Shown piece after piece: positions 1 through 7,516 of a stretch of DNA of 27,037 nt. The translations under genes were made by a program, and so were the position numbers. The notes under the pieces were generated by a model. It worked only from the letters and a program-made list of their open reading frames with translations, did no database searches and had not been told where the DNA came from. Positions within the stretch are counted from its first letter, which is position 1. Every line of letters starts with the position of its first letter. This DNA is from JBLMYQ01 sp050258375 (GTDB lineage: Bacteria; Bacillota; Clostridia; Acetivibrionales; UBA4821), in contig JBLMYQ010000014.1 in assembly GCA_050258375.1 (NCBI GenBank), positions 1 through 27,037 on the forward strand, given 5' to 3'.

Positions 1-282
1 ATTATTAAAGAGCTTTTCCAGAACTGCCACCACCTGTGAATATAAGATAATAATTCAATACAATAATTGTTAATTTATATTATATCAAAATATTATTTAA
101 TGTCCAATTGAAGAATTAATTTTATTACATTTAAATAATTAACAGAATAATTCAATTCTTATTCCACAAAATATAAATGATTAATTATATTTAAAAATAT
201 GAAATTTCATTAAAAACCCAGAATGATACCCATCCGGTATTGTGTATGAATTAAAAATACTAAAAGTAAAGGAGTGATTTTA

Positions 283-468
283 ATGAGGACTCGTGAAGGA
301 ACAACAGCTACAATTGTAGGCGTCATAGTTGCACTTATAGGTTATGCTCTATACAGCTCTACTCCTATTTGGGCCGCTGGAATTATAGGATTTGGACTTG
401 CACACATTGTATTAGGAGTAATAGATTTACTTCAAAATAATAACAATTACAGAAAAGTAAGAGACTAA
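283..468 (+). CDS. Small two-helix membrane protein of unknown function
   Basis: A 61-residue protein with two hydrophobic stretches, about residues 8-27 and 30-52, separated by a short Ser/Thr/Pro turn. It ends in an Asn-rich polar tail (NNNNYRKVRD). This looks like a small hairpin membrane protein, and I do not recognise a family. The ATG at 283 is preferred because an AAAGGAG ribosome binding site (268-273) lies 9 bases upstream. An in-frame GTG at 274 abuts that site and is unlikely to be used. The gene is monocistronic: a strong terminator starts on its stop codon. The 270 bases upstream are very AT-rich and contain no gene I can support. Function unknown. Confidence 0.65.
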   Translation: MRTREGTTATIVGVIVALIGYALYSSTPIWAAGIIGFGLAHIVLGVIDLLQNNNNYRKVRD

Positions 469-495
469 AAATAAGGGGTTAACACCCCTTATTTT
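468..495 (+). terminator. Rho-independent terminator after the small membrane protein
   Basis: A perfect 12-bp inverted repeat (AAAATAAGGGGT / ACCCCTTATTTT) with a TAAC loop. It begins in the last base of the stop codon. Its right arm ends in TTTT, and the stem begins with A's, so it could act in both directions. Confidence 0.85.
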
Positions 496-520
496 CAGTT
501 ATTGAAGGGATTGATAACAT

Positions 521-1420
521 ATAAATATCGGTTATGCGTGTTTAAACATTACACTTAAAACAAAATTCAAGGACTTAACACTAAAAACCCTAGAATCATT
601 AAATATAGAAGATAAAATTAAAAAGCTTAATTCTATATCATTAAATAATACCAGCCTTATAGATGATATTTTAGAATTCAATTATAACAATAATATATAT
701 CTATACCGTATGCCTACAAATCTTCTTCCCTTTCCCACTCATTCCTCAGCTAAAGAATGGAACTGGCGGGAAATACTTTTGCCATGCTTTCAACATACGG
801 GAAGTCTTGCAAATAAATATAATATGCGGCTTTCTTTCCATGCTGATGAATATACTGTAATAAATAGTAATAATGATTCTGTATTTAATAACTCATACCA
901 AACTCTTATATATCTCTCAGATGTGCTGGATCTCATGGGTATTATTGGCCATATTGTAATACATATAGGTGGAGTCTATGGAGATAAGGCAGGTTCTAAG
1001 AAAAGATTCATAAGCAATTTTTATAAGCTTCCTCAACAGGTTAGAAGTAAACTAGTTATTGAAAATGATGATAAACAATATGACTGGAAGGATGCTCTGG
1101 AAATTTGCAGAGAAATCGGTAATCCAATGGTTTTGGATATTCATCACCATAGAATAAATAATAGTTATAGACCTCTGACTTCTGAAGATATAAAAGAAAT
1201 TTTCTCTACATGGAATGGTTATAAGCCAAAAATTCATGTTTCAAGTCCTCAACATATTAAGAATTTAAAGCCACATGCCGATTATATTAATATAGAAGAT
1301 TTTCTATGGTTTCATGATTTATCAAAAAGCTATGACTATGATATAATGCTTGAGGCAAAGGCTAAGGAACTTGCAGTTATCAAATTTAGAGATGATTTAA
1401 AATTATTATATATGAAATAA
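521..1420 (+). CDS. uvsE: UV-damage endonuclease, UvsE/UVDE family, lacking a canonical start codon
   Basis: UVDE enzymes are TIM-barrel, metal-dependent endonucleases that nick 5' of UV photoproducts. Family signatures seen here are LYRMPTNLLPFPTH (equivalent to the usual YRxSSxLxPLxTH), RLSFHADEYTVI, IVIHIGGVYGDK, LVIENDD, VLDIHHHRIN and KIHVSS, which carry the metal-ligand His, Glu and Asp residues. The first ATG is at 710, but the same frame stays open back to 521. That segment encodes the conserved N-terminus (NIGYACLNITLK, then SLNNTSLIDDILEFN), so the 236-residue version from 710 would lose the first barrel strand. The extended product is about 299 residues, normal for the family. No ATG, GTG or TTG occurs between the in-frame stop (TAA, 515-517) and 710. 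The likeliest start is the ATA at 521, about 10 bases after GAAGGGA (504-510). Either a non-canonical start is used or the start codon has mutated and the gene is impaired. Confidence 0.85.
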   Translation: MNIGYACLNITLKTKFKDLTLKTLESLNIEDKIKKLNSISLNNTSLIDDILEFNYNNNIYLYRMPTNLLPFPTHSSAKEWNWREILLPCFQHTGSLANKYNMRLSFHADEYTVINSNNDSVFNNSYQTLIYLSDVLDLMGIIGHIVIHIGGVYGDKAGSKKRFISNFYKLPQQVRSKLVIENDDKQYDWKDALEICREIGNPMVLDIHHHRINNSYRPLTSEDIKEIFSTWNGYKPKIHVSSPQHIKNLKPHADYINIEDFLWFHDLSKSYDYDIMLEAKAKELAVIKFRDDLKLLYMK

Positions 1421-1492
1421 AATTTAATTATAACATAACATAATTTGATAATAATCCTAATATTTACTATCAAATCTGTAATAATAAAATGC

Positions 1493-1498
1493 TATAAT
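1493..1498 (+). promoter_or_regulatory. Possible -10 box upstream of the ferritin-like gene
   Basis: A TATAAT hexamer in the gap after uvsE. The -35 position (about 1470-1475) is poor. If used, transcription would start near 1505 and give a leader of about 190 bases containing two hairpins. Confidence 0.35.
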
Positions 1499-1535
1499 AT
1501 AATTAAGAACCTAATATTTTTGATAATTTCGTTCA

Positions 1536-1610
1536 ACTCTGGCTAACGCATCAAGAGCTACTTCCAGAGTATATCATAATTGAAAGGGCACCTACTTTTG
1601 GTGCCCTTCA
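1536..1610 (+). promoter_or_regulatory. Two-hairpin leader upstream of the ferritin-like gene
   Basis: The first hairpin pairs ACTCTGG (1536-1542) with CCAGAGT (1564-1570) around a 21-base loop. The second pairs AAGGGCACC (1584-1592) with GGTGCCCTT (1600-1608), extended by TG/CA across a bulged A. The second is followed by only a weak T-run (CATTTTAG), so it could be a weak terminator for uvsE or an attenuator in the leader of the next gene. It matches no riboswitch consensus that I can recall. Confidence 0.45.
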
Positions 1611-1697
1611 CATTTTAGCCTTTAAAACGTCTTGGATTATGTAACTTTCCAAATCAATTATCATATTATATGTTATAGCTTAATTTTAGGAGGATAT

Positions 1698-2204
1698 ATG
1701 GATTATTATAATGCCTATAGTTATAGACCTGCAGCTCCTTACATGCCATCAAGTATGCCTGCTACACCTGAGCAAGTTATGATGTATGAGAACCTTCAGG
1801 CAGCAATAAAGCTAATTAAGGATGCTATATTAGGTGAAAGGGAAGACGAGCTTTTTTATGATTATCTAATCAGCGAAGCACCCTCAGAAGAAGATAAAAA
1901 AATAATTCAAAGCATACGTGATGATGAAAGAAAACATAACAAAATGTTTAAGGAGCTTTATTATGAATTAACGGGTAAAATGCCTCCCTCAGCTCCCGAA
2001 CCGGAATTTGTAAAGCCCGAATCATATTCCGCAGGACTTCAGCAAGCTTTATTTGGTGAGCTTGGAGCTGTAGAGCGGTATAGAAAAATTTTATTTGGTT
2101 TAACTAAGAGAAAAGACATAAATATGATAACCGAGATTATAACTGATGAATTAAAGCATGCCAGCAAGTATAATTTCCTTTATGCAAAGAATAAGATAAA
2201 ATGA
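1698..2204 (+). CDS. Ferritin-like (rubrerythrin-type) di-iron protein
   Basis: A 168-residue protein with a Tyr/Pro/Met-rich N-terminal tail (about residues 1-25) followed by a four-helix ferritin-like bundle. The expected carboxylate and His ligands are present as two Glu-bearing helices (EREDELFYDYL and GELGAVERY) and two ExxH motifs (DDERKH and TDELKH). There is no C-terminal rubredoxin domain, so it is not a full rubrerythrin. Members of this superfamily handle iron or peroxide in anaerobes; the exact substrate cannot be read from sequence. The ATG at 1698 follows AGGAGG (1688-1693) with a short 4-base spacer. The longer open frame from 1632 has no supporting ribosome site. The gene stands alone, with a hairpin-rich leader upstream and a strong terminator downstream. 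Confidence 0.8.
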   Translation: MDYYNAYSYRPAAPYMPSSMPATPEQVMMYENLQAAIKLIKDAILGEREDELFYDYLISEAPSEEDKKIIQSIRDDERKHNKMFKELYYELTGKMPPSAPEPEFVKPESYSAGLQQALFGELGAVERYRKILFGLTKRKDINMITEIITDELKHASKYNFLYAKNKIK

Positions 2205-2209
2205 AGATA

Positions 2210-2241
2210 AAAAAGGACTGTCGGTGGCAGTCCTTTTTTTT
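2210..2241 (+). terminator. Rho-independent terminator after the ferritin-like gene
   Basis: GGACTG pairs with CAGTCC, extended by A-T pairs on both sides. The loop is 7 bases and a run of eight T's follows. Confidence 0.9.
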
Positions 2242-2381
2242 GTGAAGCGGATATTTAGTTTTATTTTCGAAACATGGGTATCATTCTTTGCATTCTGTAT
2301 GTAGATGTATATAACCAGATATTCAAGGAGCATAATTTGTTAATCAGCCCCCCGTTGTCATAAATTGCTCCCGTTCCATTC

Positions 2382-2410
2382 TTTTCAAAGCTGGAAATTA
2401 TTGATATAAT
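2382..2410 (+). promoter_or_regulatory. Sigma-A-type promoter of the WG-repeat gene
   Basis: -35 TTTTCA (2382-2387), a 17-base spacer, and -10 TATAAT (2405-2410). It lies 30 bases upstream of the start codon and is read from consensus only. Confidence 0.5.
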
Positions 2411-2440
2411 AATTATATTAAACTATAGGGGTGCTTACAT

Positions 2441-4678
2441 ATGAATAAAAAACTGCTTACCTTATTACTATCCACATGTCTGATATTTTCTTGTTATCCT
2501 ATTTCCATGGCGCAACAACAAACTGTCTCAGCACAGGCATTAATTTCGAGCCAACCCAATTCTTCAGAAATCGGATTATATCCTGCTTATATCATGGAAA
2601 ACAATAATCAGAAATGGGGCTACATTGATAAAACCGGCACTTTTGTAATACAACCTTTATTCGATGGTGCCGATGATTTTCAGTCAAATGGTTTAGCAAA
2701 AGTGTATGTGAAGAATGCTGATAAAGTTAATCAGGGAATTATAAATAAGAGTGGAAAATTTATTTTACAACCAATATATAGCTACATCAGTAATTTCTCA
2801 GACGGTGTTACCATCGCTCAATCAGATAAATATAGTATTGTAAATGAAGAAGGGAAAAAGATATTTGAAACAAATTCCTCAATTTATAATTTCAACCAGG
2901 GGTTAGCAACCTTGATTCAAGAAGCTGGTGGAAAAACATTATACGGCTATATAAATAAAGATGGCAAAATTGTAATTAAACCGCAGTTTCAATATGCTAA
3001 AGACTTCGAAAATGGTAAAGCTATTGTTATAACAGCCGATGACAAGACTGCTGTCATTGATAAAACTGGAACAATAATAAAAACCTTTGATTATAAAATT
3101 GATGCTATAAATCAAGACATTGCAGTTTTTTATGATAAAAATAAGGATAAATATGGCTATACCGACCTAAAGGGGAATATTTTGATTGAGCCCAAATATA
3201 CACAAGCTAACCCATTTGAGGAAGGCTATGCTGTAGTAAACAATGCTCAAGAATCTTATGATAATGAATTTGGATTAATTGATTCCAACGGCAAATTCAT
3301 AATTGAACCCAAATATAATTATATAAAAAGAATAGGAAAAGATTTATATGCAGTAAGCTTGTCTGATAAGGATATCTCTTGGGCAGATGCATCATATTGT
3401 AAAAAAGCTTTATTTAATATAGCTGGCAAGCAGTTAACCGATTTTAATTATTATGAGGTTACAGATGTTGAAAATGGTTTAATATCTGTGAGTGATGCTC
3501 AAAAGACATACTTTATAAATACTCAAGGGCAAAAAGTAACTGGATTACCTGAAACGGATGGCTATGGAGCTCTCAAGATAAAAGGTGACATAGTTGTTGG
3601 AAATTTTGATCAAGATATTATCTACCTTACCAAAGATGGAAAAACCATTTGGAAATCCGAGAAGATATATGCTCTGGACAACGGAGCAAAGGTAGTAAGT
3701 AAAAAATATAGAACCGGCAGATTCATTCTTGTAAGGTACCCTATAATTGAAAATCTTAAAGGGAAGAGCCTTCAGGATGCATTGAATAAAAAATTCAAGG
3801 AAATTTTCATAGGTAATAGAGGTATAGATGAAGATACTGACATCTACGTGAGCTATAATATTGAACAAAATAAGGATTTACTTATTTTAAGTCTGAATGG
3901 ATACGATTGGCCTTTGGGAGCGGCTCACGGAATGCCATATACAAGTTATTATTATATTAATTTAAAAAATGGCAGCTTTTATAAATATGAAGATTTATTT
4001 AATAAGAATAGTAAGTATAAAGAAAAAATTGAGAAAATTTTAACAAAGAAGATTCCTGAATGGCAGAAAGAAAAGGGATTATCTTCATGGAGTCAAAATA
4101 GCTATTCTACTGAGGGATGTGGCTTTATAATAACAAAAGATTCTTTGCAAATATATTATACTCCTTATGAGATTGCTCCATATTGTGAGGGCTTCCCAAC
4201 TTTTGATATTCCGTATTATGAAATTCTTGATGTAATAGACACAAACGGTGAGTTTTGGAAATCATTTAATAAAAACATTAACACCAAAAAGCAAATGTAC
4301 AATAAAGATGAGTCAGTGAAAGTGATAAATGGTTACATTGAAAAAGTAATTTCGAATTATGAGAATTCTATGATTCAAGCCATAAATAAAAACAATTTTG
4401 GTTTAGTGCAGCCTTACCTGGTTCAAGGAAGCAACTTATATAATTCGCAGAAATCTTTGGTTGCGAATCTGTATAAAAAAGGAATCAAAGAAAAGGTTGT
4501 CGAATGTAGTATCAGTGATTTTGGATGGAATACAGACAGGACAGAATTTAAAGTTTATGTAAATGAAAAGATTGCAATTAAATATCCAGGCAAGGATTTT
4601 CAAACAAAGAAATTTTCTTGGGTTTACACAGTAAAATACCTAAAAGGTAAGTATTTATTAAGTGATATAGAAAAATAA
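2441..4678 (+). CDS. Secreted WG-repeat protein with RsiV/PdaC-like and NTF2-like domains
   Basis: A 745-residue exported protein. Residues 1-25 form a Sec signal peptide with a likely cut after SMA (QQQ follows); the CYP at about residue 18 is a poor lipobox. Residues about 45-395 contain some nine WG-type repeats of the form KWGYIDKTGTFVIQP, several degenerate. About residues 425-600 resemble the DUF4163/DUF3298 pair found in RsiV and PdaC, with the diagnostic stretches AAHGMPYTSYYYIN and IYYTPYEIAPYCEG. About residues 623-745 resemble the NTF2-like C-terminal domain of TcaA-type proteins. The parts suggest a cell-surface binding or sensing protein; no catalytic residue set is evident. It has its own promoter and ends in a bidirectional terminator. 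Confidence 0.8.
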   Translation: MNKKLLTLLLSTCLIFSCYPISMAQQQTVSAQALISSQPNSSEIGLYPAYIMENNNQKWGYIDKTGTFVIQPLFDGADDFQSNGLAKVYVKNADKVNQGIINKSGKFILQPIYSYISNFSDGVTIAQSDKYSIVNEEGKKIFETNSSIYNFNQGLATLIQEAGGKTLYGYINKDGKIVIKPQFQYAKDFENGKAIVITADDKTAVIDKTGTIIKTFDYKIDAINQDIAVFYDKNKDKYGYTDLKGNILIEPKYTQANPFEEGYAVVNNAQESYDNEFGLIDSNGKFIIEPKYNYIKRIGKDLYAVSLSDKDISWADASYCKKALFNIAGKQLTDFNYYEVTDVENGLISVSDAQKTYFINTQGQKVTGLPETDGYGALKIKGDIVVGNFDQDIIYLTKDGKTIWKSEKIYALDNGAKVVSKKYRTGRFILVRYPIIENLKGKSLQDALNKKFKEIFIGNRGIDEDTDIYVSYNIEQNKDLLILSLNGYDWPLGAAHGMPYTSYYYINLKNGSFYKYEDLFNKNSKYKEKIEKILTKKIPEWQKEKGLSSWSQNSYSTEGCGFIITKDSLQIYYTPYEIAPYCEGFPTFDIPYYEILDVIDTNGEFWKSFNKNINTKKQMYNKDESVKVINGYIEKVISNYENSMIQAINKNNFGLVQPYLVQGSNLYNSQKSLVANLYKKGIKEKVVECSISDFGWNTDRTEFKVYVNEKIAIKYPGKDFQTKKFSWVYTVKYLKGKYLLSDIEK

Positions 4679-4690
4679 AAAAATAGAAGT

Positions 4691-4722
4691 AAAAATGGTT
4701 CTATTATCATAGAACCATTTTT
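4691..4722. terminator. Bidirectional terminator between convergent genes
   Basis: A perfect 14-bp inverted repeat (AAAAATGGTTCTAT / ATAGAACCATTTTT) with a TATC loop. A and T runs on both flanks let it serve the WG-repeat gene on + and the PilZ-ATPase gene on -. It ends one base before the latter's stop codon. Confidence 0.9.
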
Positions 4723-5700
4723 CTAATTTATTATATTTCTCAGCCATATACTATGGGTAAGCTTGTCTAAAAGCAGATTGGTTACTGTAGAGTCTCCAAG
4801 TGATTCCTTTAATTGCTCATATGTAAGGTCAGTAGTCATTACAATTGATGCCTTCCCATATATTTTACTTATGAACTGGAACAGCATATTCGCTTCTTGT
4901 TTTGAAACAGGCTGATATCCCATTTCATCTATTATAACAACTCTGGATTCTAATATCCTGTTAATCTTATATCTATTATCTGCTGTATTGCTTTCAGGCT
5001 TTAAAAGATTCAATAATTCGCTTAGCGTAACAAAGCTAACCTTATATCCGTTTTCAATTGCTTTACTACCAATAGCTACAGCCATATGTGTTTTCCCAGA
5101 GCCCGCAGGCCCAAAGAAAATTACATTATTAGTTTCTTCAACCCAACTCATGGATAACAAATCATCAATCTGTCCCTGCACCATGGGCGCCTGATATGTA
5201 TAATCGTAGTCTTCCACTGACGCATAAAATGGGAAGCCTGCTTGTACAAGTCTGCTTTCTTTTCCATCAGTTTTAATATATTCAATATCATATGCCGCTC
5301 CATCATTGTACAAAACATCACTTTGAGCAGATGAATCCGAACTATAATGTGGTTCAAGGTAAACCGCCTTTTTACTGAAACCCTCACCAATATATTGTTC
5401 TAACCTCTTTTGATCGTCTTCTTCAATATTTGTTATTTGAACGCCATATCCAAAGCATGAGCTTTCATCAATTTTTCTGACTATTTCTCCAGAAAAATTA
5501 ATAGCATCATCATCAAGGGAAACTGTGCAATCAAGTATACTGCCTGTTTCAAACTGTTTCTTTGTAGTTAGATAAGCTCCGGTAATACTAAGATTTTTAG
5601 CAATAGAAAAATTTTTCTTATCATTATATTCATCTTTTAAGCTTGAACCAAGATATGTATTCAATCTGGGATTGTTTCTTTGCTCCTGAAGAACTATCAT
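4723..5700 (-). CDS. PilZ domain fused to an IstB/DnaC-type AAA+ ATPase
   Basis: A 325-residue two-domain protein. Residues 1-110 form a PilZ domain with both cyclic-di-GMP motifs intact: RxxxR at 8-12 (RNNPR) and NxSxxG at 36-41 (NLSITG). A polar linker follows (about 110-148). Residues about 150-325 match the IstB/DnaC ATPase family: the family lead-in FPFYASVEDYDYTYQ, Walker A GPAGSGKT (197-204), Walker B VVIIDE (254-259), a sensor-like IVMTTDL and the C-terminal LLLDKLTHSIWLRN. IstB normally helps an IS21 transposase and DnaC/DnaI load a helicase, but no istA, transposon end or replication gene is nearby. The PilZ domain replaces the usual DNA- or partner-binding N-terminus. A cyclic-di-GMP-gated ATPase is inferred; its client is unknown. 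It follows the stand-alone PilZ gene by 38 bases, with its own AGGAGT site. Confidence 0.85.
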   Translation of the reverse strand: MIVLQEQRNNPRLNTYLGSSLKDEYNDKKNFSIAKNLSITGAYLTTKKQFETGSILDCTVSLDDDAINFSGEIVRKIDESSCFGYGVQITNIEEDDQKRLEQYIGEGFSKKAVYLEPHYSSDSSAQSDVLYNDGAAYDIEYIKTDGKESRLVQAGFPFYASVEDYDYTYQAPMVQGQIDDLLSMSWVEETNNVIFFGPAGSGKTHMAVAIGSKAIENGYKVSFVTLSELLNLLKPESNTADNRYKINRILESRVVIIDEMGYQPVSKQEANMLFQFISKIYGKASIVMTTDLTYEQLKESLGDSTVTNLLLDKLTHSIWLRNIIN

Positions 5701-5738
5701 ACTTCGTCAACTCCTACTCTATAGTTTGTGCGAATATT

Positions 5739-6077
5739 TTAATCATTTATTGGGGGTATATAACCGCGTTCTATAAATTCTTCCAGTATTTTGTCATCCT
5801 TATCAGCAATTTCTATTATTTCTATTCCATATCCCTCAAGTCCTACTTCATTTTGTCCAATCCTTCTTACAATCCCAAAAAAATTAATACTTTTATCTTC
5901 GAAAGCTATAATGCATTCTACTGTTTGCCCAATAACCAAAGCTGTCTTAACTGTAAGAAACACACCTTTCTTGCTTAAGTTCCTAATGATACAAAAATGT
6001 CTTTTTGTCTCACCTATTCCCTTTATACTAGAGCTTAATTTGGTTTCAAGTCTTGAATCTTCTCTTTTCGTATTCAT
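5739..6077 (-). CDS. Stand-alone PilZ domain protein
   Basis: A 112-residue protein that is a single PilZ domain, with RxxxR at 5-9 (REDSR) and NxSxxG at 33-38 (NLSKKG), so cyclic-di-GMP binding is expected. It is clearly a paralogue of the PilZ half of the next gene: both share the order RxxxR, NLSxxG, a C-terminal GYGxxI and a final LEE/LEQ-x-IxxG segment. The two probably arose by duplication, with one copy then fused to an ATPase. The start is supported by AGGAGGT four bases upstream of the ATG. It is the first gene of a two-gene operon with a recognisable promoter. A likely role is a diguanylate signal receptor acting with, or competing with, the PilZ-ATPase. Confidence 0.85.
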   Translation of the reverse strand: MNTKREDSRLETKLSSSIKGIGETKRHFCIIRNLSKKGVFLTVKTALVIGQTVECIIAFEDKSINFFGIVRRIGQNEVGLEGYGIEIIEIADKDDKILEEFIERGYIPPIND

Positions 6078-6114
6078 TTTTACCTCCTATAGGTAAATTA
6101 TATACTTAATAAAT

Positions 6115-6143
6115 ATTTTATCCCATTTTGGTTAATTTTTCAA
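6115..6143 (-). promoter_or_regulatory. Promoter of the PilZ / PilZ-ATPase operon
   Basis: Reading the - strand: -35 TTGAAA (6143-6138), exactly 17 bases, then -10 TAAAAT (6120-6115). Each box matches the consensus at five of six positions, and the start codon is about 38 bases downstream. The rest of the gap to 6278 holds no gene. Confidence 0.6.
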
Positions 6144-6278
6144 CTTATTTATTCCCTTTTATGCGGAACGCAATATTAATGCTTCAGACTCCATGTATAT
6201 ATTACAGGGGCGTATTTTCTATATTTGAAGAATATTGTAGAAAGAACGCTGTGGAATACCTTTATAAAAACTTTTTAT

Positions 6279-7184
6279 CTATTTTAACACTTCCTGAAGT
6301 ACTTTCAAGTTGTTATCCATGGTATTTATATATGCATCTGCCTTCATTTCGCCTGTTACCACAGGGTCAAGGCTATATACCTTTGCATTTGTTTCTCTGG
6401 CAATTGTTTCAACAGCTTTAGGAGAATACTGGGGTTCTGCAAATAAGGCTTTAACCTTTAAGCTTTTTACTTTTTCTATCATATCAGCCAATTCACCTGC
6501 GCTGGGTTCAGAACCGGGTTCACGCTCAATAATTCCTACTATATTAAGATTAAATTCTTTAGCAAAGTACGGAAAAGCTTCATGGAATGTCACTATATCC
6601 TTGTTCTTTATGCTATCTAACACATTATGCATTTTGTCTTTTTCTTTTTCAAGCTTGCTAATATATAAATCTGCATTTGCTTTATAGCTTCCAGCATTAG
6701 CAGGGTCAATTACTGCAAGCTGATCTGATATGTTTCTTACCTGCTTGATTGCATTTGATATGCTTACCCATACATGAGGGTTTTCTTCCCCATCATTTTT
6801 TATTAGCTCGATCCCTTTACTCGCTTCTACTATTCTTAAATTCGGCTGCTGCTTTATAACCTTATCCAAAAACGACTCCATTCCTGCACCATTTACTACA
6901 AATACCTTAGCAGCCTCCAAAGTTAACATATCTTCAGTTGTAATCTGATAGTCATGCAAACAACCTGTCTGCGGTTTGGTCATGTTTATAACCTCAACAC
7001 CAGATATGTCTTTTGTTACATTCAATGTGGAAATATATACAGGATAAAATGAAGTAATAATTCTTACTTTTTTTGCAGCCTGATTATTTTCCGGAGCTTT
7101 ATTATTCATTGTAGAATTCAGACTGCATCCGAACGCTATTAGTAACACTAAAACAAACAGTGAATATAGCTTTATATTTTTCAT
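6279..7184 (-). CDS. znuA: Zinc/manganese ABC transporter substrate-binding lipoprotein (ZnuA-like)
   Basis: A 301-residue member of the TroA/ZnuA family of metal-binding lipoproteins. The N-terminus is a lipoprotein signal ending IAFGC, with C20 as the lipidation site. The expected ligands are visible: H77 (CLHDYQ), H137 (NPHVWVS), H201 (TFHEAFPYFA) and D273 (SLDPV). The long charged His-rich loop of some ZnuA proteins is absent, so zinc versus manganese cannot be decided. No permease or ATPase gene is adjacent; the partners must be elsewhere. It has its own strong promoter and an AAGGGAG ribosome site. Confidence 0.85.
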   Translation of the reverse strand: MKNIKLYSLFVLVLLIAFGCSLNSTMNNKAPENNQAAKKVRIITSFYPVYISTLNVTKDISGVEVINMTKPQTGCLHDYQITTEDMLTLEAAKVFVVNGAGMESFLDKVIKQQPNLRIVEASKGIELIKNDGEENPHVWVSISNAIKQVRNISDQLAVIDPANAGSYKANADLYISKLEKEKDKMHNVLDSIKNKDIVTFHEAFPYFAKEFNLNIVGIIEREPGSEPSAGELADMIEKVKSLKVKALFAEPQYSPKAVETIARETNAKVYSLDPVVTGEMKADAYINTMDNNLKVLQEVLK

Positions 7185-7225
7185 TCTTGTCTCTCCCTTT
7201 TAATTGCAGCTCATTTGCATTTAGA

Positions 7226-7254
7226 ATTATAGTGAAAACAACTTATAATGTCAA
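7226..7254 (-). promoter_or_regulatory. Consensus promoter of the ZnuA-like gene
   Basis: Reading the - strand: TTGACA (7254-7249), a 17-base spacer, and TATAAT (7231-7226), matching the sigma-A consensus at all twelve positions. ATTATA/TATAAT inverted repeats 12 bases apart overlap the spacer and -10 box and could be an operator for a metal-sensing repressor; this is speculative. The stretch 7255-7453 upstream has no gene I can support. Confidence 0.75.
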
Positions 7255-7453
7255 CAATACACCTCCGCATTATTGGGTAAATTTTGCAATTTTGGATAAT
7301 GTTGTATTCTGATTCAAAATAATCTTTCATGGGAAGAATTTGAGACCTTATTCGAGGTTTAGAATAAACGGTCCCACAAAGAAAGGTTAAAAATATTTTC
7401 GGAATAAAGCTTGCATAGAATAATTTTTTCAAGCATGAAAAGCAATAAAAAAG

Positions 7454-7491
7454 AACTTCTTGATACCAAATTACATTGGTATCAAGAAGTT
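7454..7491 (-). terminator. Terminator of the DedA / zinc-ribbon / membrane-protein operon
   Basis: A perfect 16-bp stem (AACTTCTTGATACCAA / TTGGTATCAAGAAGTT) with a 6-base loop. On the - strand it is followed by a T-run (CTTTTTTATT), suiting the genes ending at 7517. It is near-symmetric and may also stop + strand reading. Confidence 0.85.
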
Positions 7492-7516
7492 TTATTTTGT
7501 TAATGATTTAAAATTA

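Noticed and set aside
5148..5390. 80-residue ORF on the - strand
   Set aside because: It is an alternative frame within the PilZ-ATPase gene.
4723..5700. IS21-type insertion sequence
   Set aside because: The ATPase half is IstB-like, but there is no istA transposase, no terminal inverted repeats and no target duplication, and the protein begins with a PilZ domain.
6128..6687. ORFs on the + strand opposite znuA
   Set aside because: They lie antisense to a clear family member and have no ribosome sites or domain.
7211..7432. 73-residue ORF on the - strand
   Set aside because: It overlaps the consensus znuA promoter, has no convincing ribosome site and shows no recognisable domain.
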